A stretch of 64,000 bases of DNA from DAITAZ01 sp036824045 (GTDB lineage: Bacteria; Pseudomonadota; Gammaproteobacteria; Burkholderiales; Rhodocyclaceae). The number at the start of each line of letters is the position of its first letter. The stretch's first letter is position 1. The notes beneath the pieces were generated by a model. It did not search any database. It saw nothing but the letters and a program-made list of their open reading frames with translations, and was not told the origin of the DNA. The stretch is taken from NCBI GenBank assembly GCA_036824045.1, contig DAITAZ010000003.1, positions 1 to 64,000 of the forward strand. Reading direction: 5' to 3'. The position numbers were made by a program, and so were the translations under genes. Below, piece after piece: positions 49,935 through 58,300 of this stretch.

Positions 49935-52900
49935 ATGCAAGCCACTTGCCTTGATCAGCGTTTGTTTGCCGAGAAGGTCGCCATCGTTTACCGGATGGTG
50001 GGCTTTAGCATCGCCATGAGCATGATGGGGGCCGTGTGGACCTGGTGGACGCTGGCGGAGTCGCCTTCCCCCCATCTGTTTCCGTGGCTCACTTGCGTGT
50101 TTGGGGTGGGATTTGCTCGGTGGGGGTTGGTGCATGGCTATCGGGCCAGCCGCAACCGGGATGCTCATCCCCGCAGGTGGGCAAACCTGTTCACCGCAGG
50201 GGCGGCTGCCACCGGATTTCTGTGGGGTATCGCGGTGCCGTTGCTGTTTCCTGTGCAGGAGCCGCGCTATCAGGTGAGCATGGCAGTGTTGCTGGCCGCA
50301 GCGCCTGTCATCGGCCTGACCTCGCTGGTTGCCTTGCATCGCTGTTACCTGGGGTTGATTCTCCCGTTTCTGCTTCCGTACTCCTTCTATATGTTGTGGG
50401 AGGTTCCGGGGGAAACCGGAGCCGGATTGATTACGCTGCTGTACCTGCTGGTGCTCGCGGGGGTTGGCTATCGCTCCAACCGCAGCGTGGACGCTTCACT
50501 GCGGCAGCGCCTTTCGATCGAGGACATGGCCGCAGATCTTGCCGACGCCAACGCGGCAGCCCTGGCGACGAATCGGGAACTGGAAGCCGAGGTTCGGGAG
50601 CGCATCCGTGCGGAATCCCAGGTGCGGGACCGGGAGCGGAGATTGCGCCAGCTTGTGTTGCAGACGCCCCTGGCGTGCGTGGGGTGGGACACGTCTTTGC
50701 GAATCACCTCCTGGAACCCGGCTGCAGAAAGGATCTTTGGGTATGCGGCCGAAACGGTGCTCGGCAAGGACTTGGTCGAACTCCTCCTGCGGCCAGCGTT
50801 CCGGTCGAGGGTACGTGCTCATCTTGCCTTCTGGCTCCAGGGCCCTGAGCCAGCCATGCAGGGCGTGGCGCGCTGCCAGCATGCGGGAGGGCGCGAACTG
50901 ATCTGCGAGTGGTACTGCGCGATTGTTCGTGCTGAAGATGGGCAGATTGGCGAGGTGATTTCCCTGATCGTCGATCGCACTGAAGAACGTGCTGCGGAGC
51001 AGGCACTACGCAGGGCCAAGCAGCGGCTGGATCTCGCGCTCGACAGTTCCGACACCTCCTTGTGGGACTGGGACTTCACCCGTGGGGAAATCTATTTCAG
51101 TCCCCAGTGGGCCTTGATGATTGACGGAAAGGCCCGGGAGATCAGGCACCCGGCGAAGACAGAGCTGGAGCGGGTGCCGGCCGAGGATCGGCCGGCGCTG
51201 AGGCAATCCGTGATTGAAGCAATCTCCGGTCGAAACCCGGTATTCGTGGTCGAGCATCGCGTCCGCAGGGCTGATGGCAGCCAGCTATGGGTGCACAGCC
51301 GGGGGAGAGTGGTGGAGCGGGACGCCGCCGGGCGAGCCAAACGCATGATTGGTACATCCAAGGATGTGACGGCCCGGCAGTTGATCGACGAGCAACTCCG
51401 TCAAGCCAAAGAGAGCGCCGAAGCCGCGAGCCGAGCCAAGTCCCAGTTCCTGGCGGTCATGAGTCACGAGATTCGCACGCCCATGAACGGCATCCTCGGC
51501 ATGACTGAACTGCTACTGGCGAGCGACCTCAACCCTCGGCAGAAACGTTTTGCCGACACGGTGATGCAGTCCGGCAATACGCTGCTGGCCATCATCAATG
51601 ACATTCTGGATTTTTCGAAGATTGAGGCAGGCCGTATGGAAATGGAAACGATCCCGGTCGATATCCACGCGTTGGTGGAAGACGTGACCGCGCTGTTCGT
51701 CGAGCATGCGCGCAGGAAACAACTGGAACTGGTATGCCGGATCCGGCCGGAAGTGCCACGTTGCGTGCTCGGCGATCCGGTGCGAATCAGGCAAGTGCTC
51801 TCCAATCTCATCAGCAATGGGGTGAAGTTCACCGCGGCAGGACATGTCACGGTTCAACTGGGCATCCAGGCCGGGTCGTCAGGCGGACCGGAGGGCTTGT
51901 TGATTTCGGTAGCGGATTCCGGCCCGGGGATCCCCAGAGACGCGTTGCCGCGGCTATTCCAGCCTTTCAGTCAGGCAGATGGCTCCATGACCCGCCGTTA
52001 CGGAGGTACAGGTTTGGGGCTGGCAATTGGCCGACAACTCGTCGAGCTGATGGGAGGGGAGATCACTGTGGATTCAGCCGAAGGAGAGGGCGCAACGTTC
52101 GTCGTGCGTTTGCCGCTGAAGCAGGTGTTGGAGGCACAATCCGGATTCGTGGCACTGGCGGGCGTGCGGGTGCTGGTGGTGGAGCCGTCACCCACGCTGC
52201 GGGAAGCCTTGCAGGATCAGCTGCGGGGGCTGGGGGCCGAGGTGGAGTGGGTGGCCGATGGCGCCAGTGCGCTGCAACGTCTGCACGCTGATCGCCAGTC
52301 CGGCCGGGAATTTTCCGTGGTACTGGCTGAAACCGAAATGCCGGTGATGAACGGGATGATGCTGGCGACAGTGCTGCGGTCGAGCCGCGATTTCGACTCG
52401 TTGCGGATCATCCTGATGGAGGCGCCCAATCGGGAATGGGATCCTGTTGATCATACCGGGTTGGGTATCGTCGGCGTACTCACCAAGCCCCTGCGGACAG
52501 CGGATTTGCTGCGCTGTCTTTCCCGGGAGTTCGAATCTGCGCCGGCGGTGCAGGCTCCCGATGCGCTGTCACGGCCGCTAGGCGACACGGGACAAACTGT
52601 GGTCACCAGGGAATGGCAGTTGTTGCTGGTGGAGGACAACCCGGTCAATCAGGAAGTATTGGTATCCATGGTGGAGGACCAGCCGTTTCAGGTGGATGTT
52701 GCCGAAGACGGATTTCAGGCTCTGGAGAAAATGGCTGCCAAGCAATACGACTTGATCCTGATGGATTGCATGATGCCAGGCTTGGATGGGTACGAAACCA
52801 CGCGGAGAATTCGCGCCAAAGAGGCTGCCGCTGGCGATGGGCGTCACATTCCTATCGTCGCCTTGACCGCGAATGCTTTGCGCAGCGACAAGGAGCGATG

Positions 52901-53006
52901 CCTGGATTGCGGGATGGACGACTACCTCTCCAAACCGTATTCGGCGGTGCAACTGCTCGCAGTCACAGAAAAATGGCTGTCCGCATGCTCCGAACGGGCC
53001 TCCTGA
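49935..53006 (+). CDS. Hybrid sensor histidine kinase with two receiver domains, the first degenerate
   Basis: 1023 residues. An N-terminal membrane region of about five to six helices (about 15-180) is followed by a short coiled coil, two PAS domains (about 235-350 and 365-480), HisKA with H511 in MSHEIRTPMNGILGM, and HATPase (about 620-710, with VADSGPGIP and GGTGLGLAI). Two receivers follow. The first (about 743-865) has an E-P pair in place of the acidic pair and Glu799 (AETEMP) where the phosphorylated Asp should be. The second (about 890-1015) is intact with LLVEDNPVN and D944 (LMDCMMPGLDG). No Hpt domain. Ligand and output unknown; no response regulator gene is adjacent. A divergent TetR gene ends just after it. 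Confidence 0.9.
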   Translation: MQATCLDQRLFAEKVAIVYRMVGFSIAMSMMGAVWTWWTLAESPSPHLFPWLTCVFGVGFARWGLVHGYRASRNRDAHPRRWANLFTAGAAATGFLWGIAVPLLFPVQEPRYQVSMAVLLAAAPVIGLTSLVALHRCYLGLILPFLLPYSFYMLWEVPGETGAGLITLLYLLVLAGVGYRSNRSVDASLRQRLSIEDMAADLADANAAALATNRELEAEVRERIRAESQVRDRERRLRQLVLQTPLACVGWDTSLRITSWNPAAERIFGYAAETVLGKDLVELLLRPAFRSRVRAHLAFWLQGPEPAMQGVARCQHAGGRELICEWYCAIVRAEDGQIGEVISLIVDRTEERAAEQALRRAKQRLDLALDSSDTSLWDWDFTRGEIYFSPQWALMIDGKAREIRHPAKTELERVPAEDRPALRQSVIEAISGRNPVFVVEHRVRRADGSQLWVHSRGRVVERDAAGRAKRMIGTSKDVTARQLIDEQLRQAKESAEAASRAKSQFLAVMSHEIRTPMNGILGMTELLLASDLNPRQKRFADTVMQSGNTLLAIINDILDFSKIEAGRMEMETIPVDIHALVEDVTALFVEHARRKQLELVCRIRPEVPRCVLGDPVRIRQVLSNLISNGVKFTAAGHVTVQLGIQAGSSGGPEGLLISVADSGPGIPRDALPRLFQPFSQADGSMTRRYGGTGLGLAIGRQLVELMGGEITVDSAEGEGATFVVRLPLKQVLEAQSGFVALAGVRVLVVEPSPTLREALQDQLRGLGAEVEWVADGASALQRLHADRQSGREFSVVLAETEMPVMNGMMLATVLRSSRDFDSLRIILMEAPNREWDPVDHTGLGIVGVLTKPLRTADLLRCLSREFESAPAVQAPDALSRPLGDTGQTVVTREWQLLLVEDNPVNQEVLVSMVEDQPFQVDVAEDGFQALEKMAAKQYDLILMDCMMPGLDGYETTRRIRAKEAAAGDGRHIPIVALTANALRSDKERCLDCGMDDYLSKPYSAVQLLAVTEKWLSACSERAS

Positions 53007-53032
53007 AGCTCGGTGGAGAACGGCGGTGGGGG

Positions 53033-53605
53033 CTACTTGGCAATGAGGTCGGCAATCGCCGACTTCGCTGCCGGTAGGTCGACGCCGAAACGATCGCAGT
53101 TCATCAGGCTTTGCCCAAAAACGTAAGCATAGATGAGCATGGACCGAGTGGAGCTGGTTTCCAGCGGCAGGCCCCGGTCGAGGAACAACTGGCGGGCGCG
53201 TTCGAAGCGGGTCGCATCGACTTCCTCCACCACGGCCGCAGCGTGTGGATCCTTGCGCGCCCAGTCCCGGACGGCCAACTCGATCTTGATGCCCTTCTGG
53301 TTTCGGCTGGCGCTGTACACGTCAATCACATGGTAGATCTGCTCCAGTTCATGACCAGGCTCAGCGGTGGTTTGCTTGATGATGTCGCGGATGCGACCCA
53401 CTTTCCACTCATCAAGCATGGCGTCGAGCAAATCCCGGCGATCTTTGAAGTGCCAGTAGAAACTGCCCTTGGTTACACCGCAGCGTTTGGCCAGAACCTC
53501 GACTCGCACCCCTTCAATGCCTTCTTCCGCCAGTGTGTCGATACCTGCATGAATCCAGTCTCCCCGGTCCAGGGGAGCGCGGTTCTTAGGTGGCTGGTCG
53601 CTCAT
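53033..53605 (-). CDS. TetR-family transcriptional regulator
   Basis: 190 residues. The N-terminal HTH (about 34-58, VEVLAKRCGVTKGSFYWHFKDR) is typical of TetR; the C-terminal half would bind a ligand. It is divergent from etfB across 367 bases that hold a perfect inverted repeat, so it probably represses the etf-acyl-CoA dehydrogenase genes and responds to an acyl-CoA, as other TetR regulators of beta-oxidation do. That ligand is inference. A TATAAC at 53614-53619 on the minus strand would place transcription start at or beside the ATG at 53605, giving a leaderless message. Confidence 0.88.
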   Translation of the reverse strand: MSDQPPKNRAPLDRGDWIHAGIDTLAEEGIEGVRVEVLAKRCGVTKGSFYWHFKDRRDLLDAMLDEWKVGRIRDIIKQTTAEPGHELEQIYHVIDVYSASRNQKGIKIELAVRDWARKDPHAAAVVEEVDATRFERARQLFLDRGLPLETSSTRSMLIYAYVFGQSLMNCDRFGVDLPAAKSAIADLIAK

Positions 53606-53795
53606 TGAGGGCTGTTATATCTGGCAAAAAGTAGTCTGTTGAGTATTCCGCCGGGCGATGGGCGAAGCTGCGCTGAAGACCGGCCACGTATCGTACCCAA
53701 ACTGATCTGTGCGTGTGACGGCAGCGTCAGATGGAGTTTGCCCCTTACTTGAGGGATGGGCCCGTTGGACCCGAAAGGTACAATGACTTAAGCCA

Positions 53796-53824
53796 TTGAC
53801 AGTGATCTGCCCGTAAGCTAACTT
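53796..53824 (+). promoter_or_regulatory. Candidate promoter of the etf operon
   Basis: A perfect TTGACA (53796-53801), 17 bases, then TAACTT (53819-53824) as a weak -10. The predicted start lies at about 53831, where an inverted repeat begins. Confidence 0.5.
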
Positions 53825-53830
53825 AATCGG

Positions 53831-53850
53831 ACCATACGCAGGCGTATGGT
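53831..53850. promoter_or_regulatory. 20-bp inverted repeat, likely TetR operator
   Basis: ACCATACGC-AG-GCGTATGGT, perfect 9-base arms. It overlaps the predicted transcription start of the etf operon, between that operon and the divergent TetR gene. Size and shape fit a TetR-family dimer site. Confidence 0.6.
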
Positions 53851-53903
53851 ACATCGGATTCCCCCCAGCAGTGTATTTGAATCATCTGTGGAAGTACCAT
53901 AAT

Positions 53904-53941
53904 CAGCCCGTGGCGTAGTGTGCCGATTGCGCCACGGGCTG
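53904..53941 (+). promoter_or_regulatory. Strong hairpin in the etfB leader
   Basis: CAGCCCGTGGCG-14-CGCCACGGGCTG, twelve perfect base pairs with a 14-base loop, ends 31 bases before the etfB start. No T run follows, so it is not a simple terminator. It may affect mRNA stability or bind a protein or RNA. Confidence 0.55.
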
Positions 53942-53972
53942 AGCACACCATTTCTTTGAGGAGCTCCGGATA

Positions 53973-54722
53973 GTGAAAGTACTGGTTCCCGTCAAACGCG
54001 TCGTCGACTACAACGTCAAAGTGCGCGTCAAGACAGACGGAACGGGTGTGGATATCGCTAATGTCAAGATGTCCATGAATCCGTTCGACGAAATCGCGGT
54101 CGAAGAAGCCGTGCGGTTGAAGGAAGCAGGCGTGGTCACGGAGGTGATCGCCGTTTCGTGCGGTTTGGCCGCATGCCAGGAAACCTTGCGTACCGCAATG
54201 GCGATTGGGGCAGACAGGGCCATTCTCGTGGAAACGGATGCCGAGCTTCAGCCCTTGGCGGTAGCAAAACTGATCAAGGCAGTGGCGGAGCAGGAGAAGC
54301 CGCAAATGGTCATTTTCGGCAAGCAGGCCATCGACGACGATGCCAACCAAACGGGGCAGATGTTCGCTGCCCTCATGGGCTGGCCGCAGGCGACGTTTGT
54401 TTCCAAGGTGGGTGTGGCGGGCGAAACGCTGACGGTCACCCGCGAGGTGGATGGCGGTCTGGAAACGCTGGAGCTCAAACTGCCAGCCGTGGTCACGACT
54501 GACTTGCGCCTGAATGAGCCGCGCTATGCGACCTTGCCCAACATCATGAAGGCCAAGAAGAAGCCGCTTCAGAATGTGAAGCCCGCCGATCTCGGGGTCG
54601 ATGTTGCACCCAGGCTGACGACGCTGAAAGTGACCGAACCGCCCAAGCGTTCTGCTGGCGTTCGGGTGGCCGATGTAGCCGAGTTGGTTGCGAAACTCAA
54701 GAATGAAGCAAAGGTGATCTAA
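53973..54722 (+). CDS. etfB: Electron transfer flavoprotein subunit beta
   Basis: 249 residues. Binds AMP and with EtfA takes electrons from acyl-CoA dehydrogenases. KVLVPVKRVVDYNVKVRVK at the start and GKQAIDDDANQTGQM in the middle are the family marks. GTG start at 53973 with GAGGAG upstream. It ends on the same base that begins etfA (TAATG), implying coupling. Confidence 0.95.
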   Translation: MKVLVPVKRVVDYNVKVRVKTDGTGVDIANVKMSMNPFDEIAVEEAVRLKEAGVVTEVIAVSCGLAACQETLRTAMAIGADRAILVETDAELQPLAVAKLIKAVAEQEKPQMVIFGKQAIDDDANQTGQMFAALMGWPQATFVSKVGVAGETLTVTREVDGGLETLELKLPAVVTTDLRLNEPRYATLPNIMKAKKKPLQNVKPADLGVDVAPRLTTLKVTEPPKRSAGVRVADVAELVAKLKNEAKVI

Positions 54723-55657
54723 TGGCCATTCTCGTCATTGCAGACCACAGCAATGCCTCCCTGAACGCGGCAACCCTGAACGCGGTGACCGCGGCGGCGC
54801 GCATGGGGGGTGATATCCACGTATTGGTGGCGGGGTCCGGTTGCTCGGCTGCCGCCGAAGCGGCCGCCAAGGTGGCGGGGGTGAGCAAGGTGCTGGTGGC
54901 TGATGCACAGGCTTACGCTGATCAGCTTGCCGAGAATCTTGCGGCGCTAGTTGTCGCAAACGCTGCCGGATATAGCCACATTGTCACGGCGGCAACGACT
55001 GCCGGGAAGAATTTTCTGCCCCGGGTGGCGGCGCTTCTGGATGTAGCCCAGATTTCCGAGATCGTTGGGGTTGAGGCACCGGACGTTTTTGTACGTCCCA
55101 TCTACGCCGGCAGTGCGATGGCCACGGTGCGTTCTGCGGATAGTGTCAAGGTTGTCACGGTTCGCGCCACCGCCTTCGAGCCTGCGGCTGATTTGGGGGG
55201 GAGTGCTGTGGTGGAAACCATCGGTGCTGGGCCGGATCTTGGGCTGTCCAAGCTCAAGGGGCGGGAGCTGACCAAGTCCGAGCGGCCGGAACTTGCAGCC
55301 GCCAAGATCGTGGTATCGGGCGGTCGAGGTCTGGGGAGCGGGGAGAACTTCCATGCGCTGCTGGATCCGCTGGCGGACAAATTGGGTGCCGCTCAGGGAG
55401 CTTCCCGCGCGGCAGTGGATGCTGGCTTCGTTTCCAATGATTACCAGGTGGGGCAAACCGGCAAGATCGTTGCGCCTCAGCTCTACATCGCGGTCGGGAT
55501 TTCCGGAGCGATTCAGCATCTCGCGGGCATGAAGGACAGCAAGGTGATCGTTGCGATCAACAAGGACGCCGAGGCTCCCATTTTCCAGGTGGCCGACTAC
55601 GGACTGGTGGCTGATCTGTTTGAGGTCGTGCCGCAACTTACGGCTGCTTTGGGTTAG
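54722..55657 (+). CDS. etfA: Electron transfer flavoprotein subunit alpha
   Basis: 311 residues. Holds the redox FAD; C-terminal FAD domain with SGGRGLGSGENF and QVGQTGKIVAPQLYIAVGISGAIQHLAGM. Starts at the etfB stop. Delivers electrons to ETF-ubiquinone oxidoreductase, encoded on the opposite strand at 58301-59944. Confidence 0.96.
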   Translation: MAILVIADHSNASLNAATLNAVTAAARMGGDIHVLVAGSGCSAAAEAAAKVAGVSKVLVADAQAYADQLAENLAALVVANAAGYSHIVTAATTAGKNFLPRVAALLDVAQISEIVGVEAPDVFVRPIYAGSAMATVRSADSVKVVTVRATAFEPAADLGGSAVVETIGAGPDLGLSKLKGRELTKSERPELAAAKIVVSGGRGLGSGENFHALLDPLADKLGAAQGASRAAVDAGFVSNDYQVGQTGKIVAPQLYIAVGISGAIQHLAGMKDSKVIVAINKDAEAPIFQVADYGLVADLFEVVPQLTAALG

Positions 55658-55678
55658 GAGCGATCCCCAACCCGGGCC

Positions 55679-56341
55679 ATGGACTTCACTGACGGCTTGT
55701 TTCCGTTTGGGTGGTCGCTTGCGGCCTGGGTTGTGCTTGCGCCTGTTTTCGTGGTGTGCGCTCGTTACGCACCATGGCGGCGCTTGGCGGAACAACAGGC
55801 GGGGCTTTGGTTTGGTGCCATTGTCTGCCTGAGTTTCATCTGGAGGATGAAGGCCGGGGTGTATCCAGGCCTGAATCTTCATCTGCTGGGTGCAACGGCT
55901 CTGGTCTTGAGCGTGGGGCCGCAGTTGGCAATCCTCGGGTTGGCTGCGGTCGTCGCCGTGGTGACTGCGGTTGGCAACGGCGGGTGGCAAGCTTTGCCCA
56001 TCAACATTCTAATGATGGCGGTGATCCCCTCGGTTGTTGCGCACACCATCTTCAGGGTGGTAGACCGCTGGCTCCCCAATCACTTTTTTATCTACATCCT
56101 GGTCAATGCGTTCGCGGGTGCTGGCGTGACGATACTGGTCACCGGCGCTGCCGCGTGCGCATTGCTGCTTGGGGCTGAGGCCTATCCTGCGGAACTGTTG
56201 CTAACGCAGTACCTGCCATATTTTCTATTGCTGAGCTTTTCTGAAGCGTGGTTAAGCGGGGGTGCCGTAACGTTGATGGTGATCTACCAATCGCGTTGGG
56301 TGAGCACCTTCGATGATCGACGTTACCTTTGGAATAAATGA
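55679..56341 (+). CDS. CbiM-like energy-coupling factor permease family membrane protein
   Basis: 220 residues with about six membrane segments. The sequence around NLHLLGATALVLSVGPQLAILGLAAVV resembles the CbiM-type membrane component of ECF transporters (Co/Ni uptake). The usual EcfT and ATPase partners are not nearby. It sits between etfA and the acyl-CoA dehydrogenase on the same strand (21 and 51 bases away), so it may be co-transcribed. Function in this setting is unknown. The start at 55679 lacks a strong ribosome binding site. Confidence 0.72.
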   Translation: MDFTDGLFPFGWSLAAWVVLAPVFVVCARYAPWRRLAEQQAGLWFGAIVCLSFIWRMKAGVYPGLNLHLLGATALVLSVGPQLAILGLAAVVAVVTAVGNGGWQALPINILMMAVIPSVVAHTIFRVVDRWLPNHFFIYILVNAFAGAGVTILVTGAAACALLLGAEAYPAELLLTQYLPYFLLLSFSEAWLSGGAVTLMVIYQSRWVSTFDDRRYLWNK

Positions 56342-56392
56342 AAATCGGCGCGTGCCTCCGGGGCCCGTGCTTTGACAGTGGAGAGGAGAAAC

Positions 56393-58189
56393 ATGAGCGA
56401 CTACATTGCCCCCATTCGGGACATGCAATTTGTGATGCAGGAACTTGCAGGACTGGATGAGGTTGGAGCCCTGCCGGGGTGCGAGGAAGTGACTCCGGAT
56501 CTGGTGGATGCGATTCTCGAAGAGGCCAACAAGCTGGCCAGCGAGGTGCTGTCGCCCTTGAATGTGGTGGGTGACCGGGAGGGCGCCAAGTGGTCGGACG
56601 GACAGGTAAGCACTGCGCCGGGTTGGAAGCAGGCCTACGAGCAATTTGTTGCCGGTGGCTGGCCGGGGTTGGCAATGGAATCGGAGTATGGCGGGCAGGG
56701 CCTTCCCAAGCTGGTGTCAACGGCCGTCAACGAAATGTGGAAGGCTTCCAATATGGCCTTCTCCCTGTGCCCGATGCTGACCACCGGTGCCATTGAGGCG
56801 CTGATTCTGCGTGGTTCCGATGTTCAGAAAAGCGCTTACCTGGAAAAAATGGTGAGCGGGGAATGGACTGGAACCATGAACCTGACGGAGCCGCAGGCAG
56901 GTTCGGATCTGGCGGCCGTCCGCTCCCGCGCGGAACCCCAGGGAGACGGCACTTACAAGATTTTTGGGCAGAAGATCTTCATCACGTATGGCGATCACGA
57001 TCTGACCGACAACATCATCCATCTGGTGCTGGCCCGGTTGCCGGACGCTCCGGAGGGTGTGAAAGGGATCTCGCTCTTCGTCGTCCCGAAATTCCTGCTT
57101 AACCCGGATGGCTCCCCCGGTGCGCGCAACGACGTGCATTGCGTGTCCATCGAGCACAAGCTGGGAATCCACGCCAGCCCGACCTGCGTACTGGCGTTCG
57201 GAGACAAGGGCGGTGCCATTGGCGAGTTGGTTGGTGAGCCCAACCGGGGCTTGGAGTACATGTTCATCATGATGAACGCGGCTCGGTTTGCGGTTGGACT
57301 GGAGGGTGTCGCGTTGGCGGAGCGTGCCTACCAGCAGGCCGTAGCCTATGCCAAGGAGCGTGTTCAGGGGACCGAGCTGGGTGTGAGGGGTGGCGGAAAG
57401 GTGGCGATCATTCGTCACCCGGATGTGCGCCGGATGCTGATGAGCATGCGCTCCCAGGTCGAAGCCATGCGAGCGGTGGCGTATGTGGTGGCAAGCGCAA
57501 CCGACAAGGCGACCCGTGCAGCGGACGAGGCGGTGAGGGCTCAAAACCAGGCGTTCGTGGATCTCATGATCCCGATCGTTAAAGGATGGAGTACTGAGGT
57601 GTCCATCGAGGTCGCATCCACTGGCGTGCAGGTGCATGGTGGGATGGGGTTCATCGAGGAGACCGGCGCTGCCCAGCACTTGCGGGATGCACGTATCACA
57701 ACGATCTATGAAGGCACCACCGCCATTCAGGCGAATGATCTCATCGGGCGGAAAATTGCCCGGGAACAGGGGCAAACCATTCGCGCGGTGATCGAGGATA
57801 TCCGGCAACTGGACACAGCGCTGGCAGCCCAGCCCGGAGCTGATTTTGCTGCAATCCGGGGTTCGCTTGCCTCGGCGACCGACGCATTGGCGCAGGCCGT
57901 GGACTATGTGCTCGCAACCTTCGGAGTGAATATCAAGGCAGCTTCGGTGGGCGCGGTCCCGTTCCTTCGGCTGTTCGGCTATGTAGCCGGTGGCTGGCAA
58001 ATGGCCCGGGCTGCGCTCAAGGCCCAAGCGCATTTGGATGCCGGTGATGGCGATGGCAAGTTCTACCAGGCCAAACTTACTACTGCGCGGTTCTATGCCG
58101 ACCACGTGCTACCACAGGCTGTCGGTCTGGCTTATACCGTAGTCAATGGTGCAGATGGCGCTCTGGCGCTGGACGAAGAGCTATTCTAA
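56393..58189 (+). CDS. Acyl-CoA dehydrogenase (about 600-residue, C-terminal extension type)
   Basis: 598 residues, longer than classical 380-residue enzymes. The FAD-binding core has MNLTEPQAGSDLAAVRSRA and the catalytic region ends with YEGTTAIQANDLIGRK; an extra C-terminal helical domain (from about 470) follows, as in the dehydrogenase group that includes DmdC. It oxidises an acyl-CoA and passes electrons to EtfAB. Chain length is not decidable from sequence. GAGGAG precedes the ATG at 56393. A terminator follows its stop. Confidence 0.92.
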   Translation: MSDYIAPIRDMQFVMQELAGLDEVGALPGCEEVTPDLVDAILEEANKLASEVLSPLNVVGDREGAKWSDGQVSTAPGWKQAYEQFVAGGWPGLAMESEYGGQGLPKLVSTAVNEMWKASNMAFSLCPMLTTGAIEALILRGSDVQKSAYLEKMVSGEWTGTMNLTEPQAGSDLAAVRSRAEPQGDGTYKIFGQKIFITYGDHDLTDNIIHLVLARLPDAPEGVKGISLFVVPKFLLNPDGSPGARNDVHCVSIEHKLGIHASPTCVLAFGDKGGAIGELVGEPNRGLEYMFIMMNAARFAVGLEGVALAERAYQQAVAYAKERVQGTELGVRGGGKVAIIRHPDVRRMLMSMRSQVEAMRAVAYVVASATDKATRAADEAVRAQNQAFVDLMIPIVKGWSTEVSIEVASTGVQVHGGMGFIEETGAAQHLRDARITTIYEGTTAIQANDLIGRKIAREQGQTIRAVIEDIRQLDTALAAQPGADFAAIRGSLASATDALAQAVDYVLATFGVNIKAASVGAVPFLRLFGYVAGGWQMARAALKAQAHLDAGDGDGKFYQAKLTTARFYADHVLPQAVGLAYTVVNGADGALALDEELF

Positions 58190-58224
58190 AAAGGGGCGGT
58201 TCATTACCGTTTCCTGGCGACATG

Positions 58225-58261
58225 AAAAAGCCCGACTGCGCAAGCATTCGGGCTTTTTTCT
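58225..58261. terminator. Two-way terminator between the acyl-CoA dehydrogenase and ETF-QO genes
   Basis: GAAAAAGCCCGA...TCGGGCTTTTTTC forms a stem with A and T tracts on both sides, between convergent genes. Confidence 0.85.
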
Positions 58262-58300
58262 TGCATGACGGGGAGACGACCGCGTCGCTCCGCCGCGTTG

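Noticed and set aside
56717..58105. A 462-codon minus-strand frame
   Set aside because: Antisense of the acyl-CoA dehydrogenase gene; composition (His/Arg/Gln-rich) is that of a shadow.
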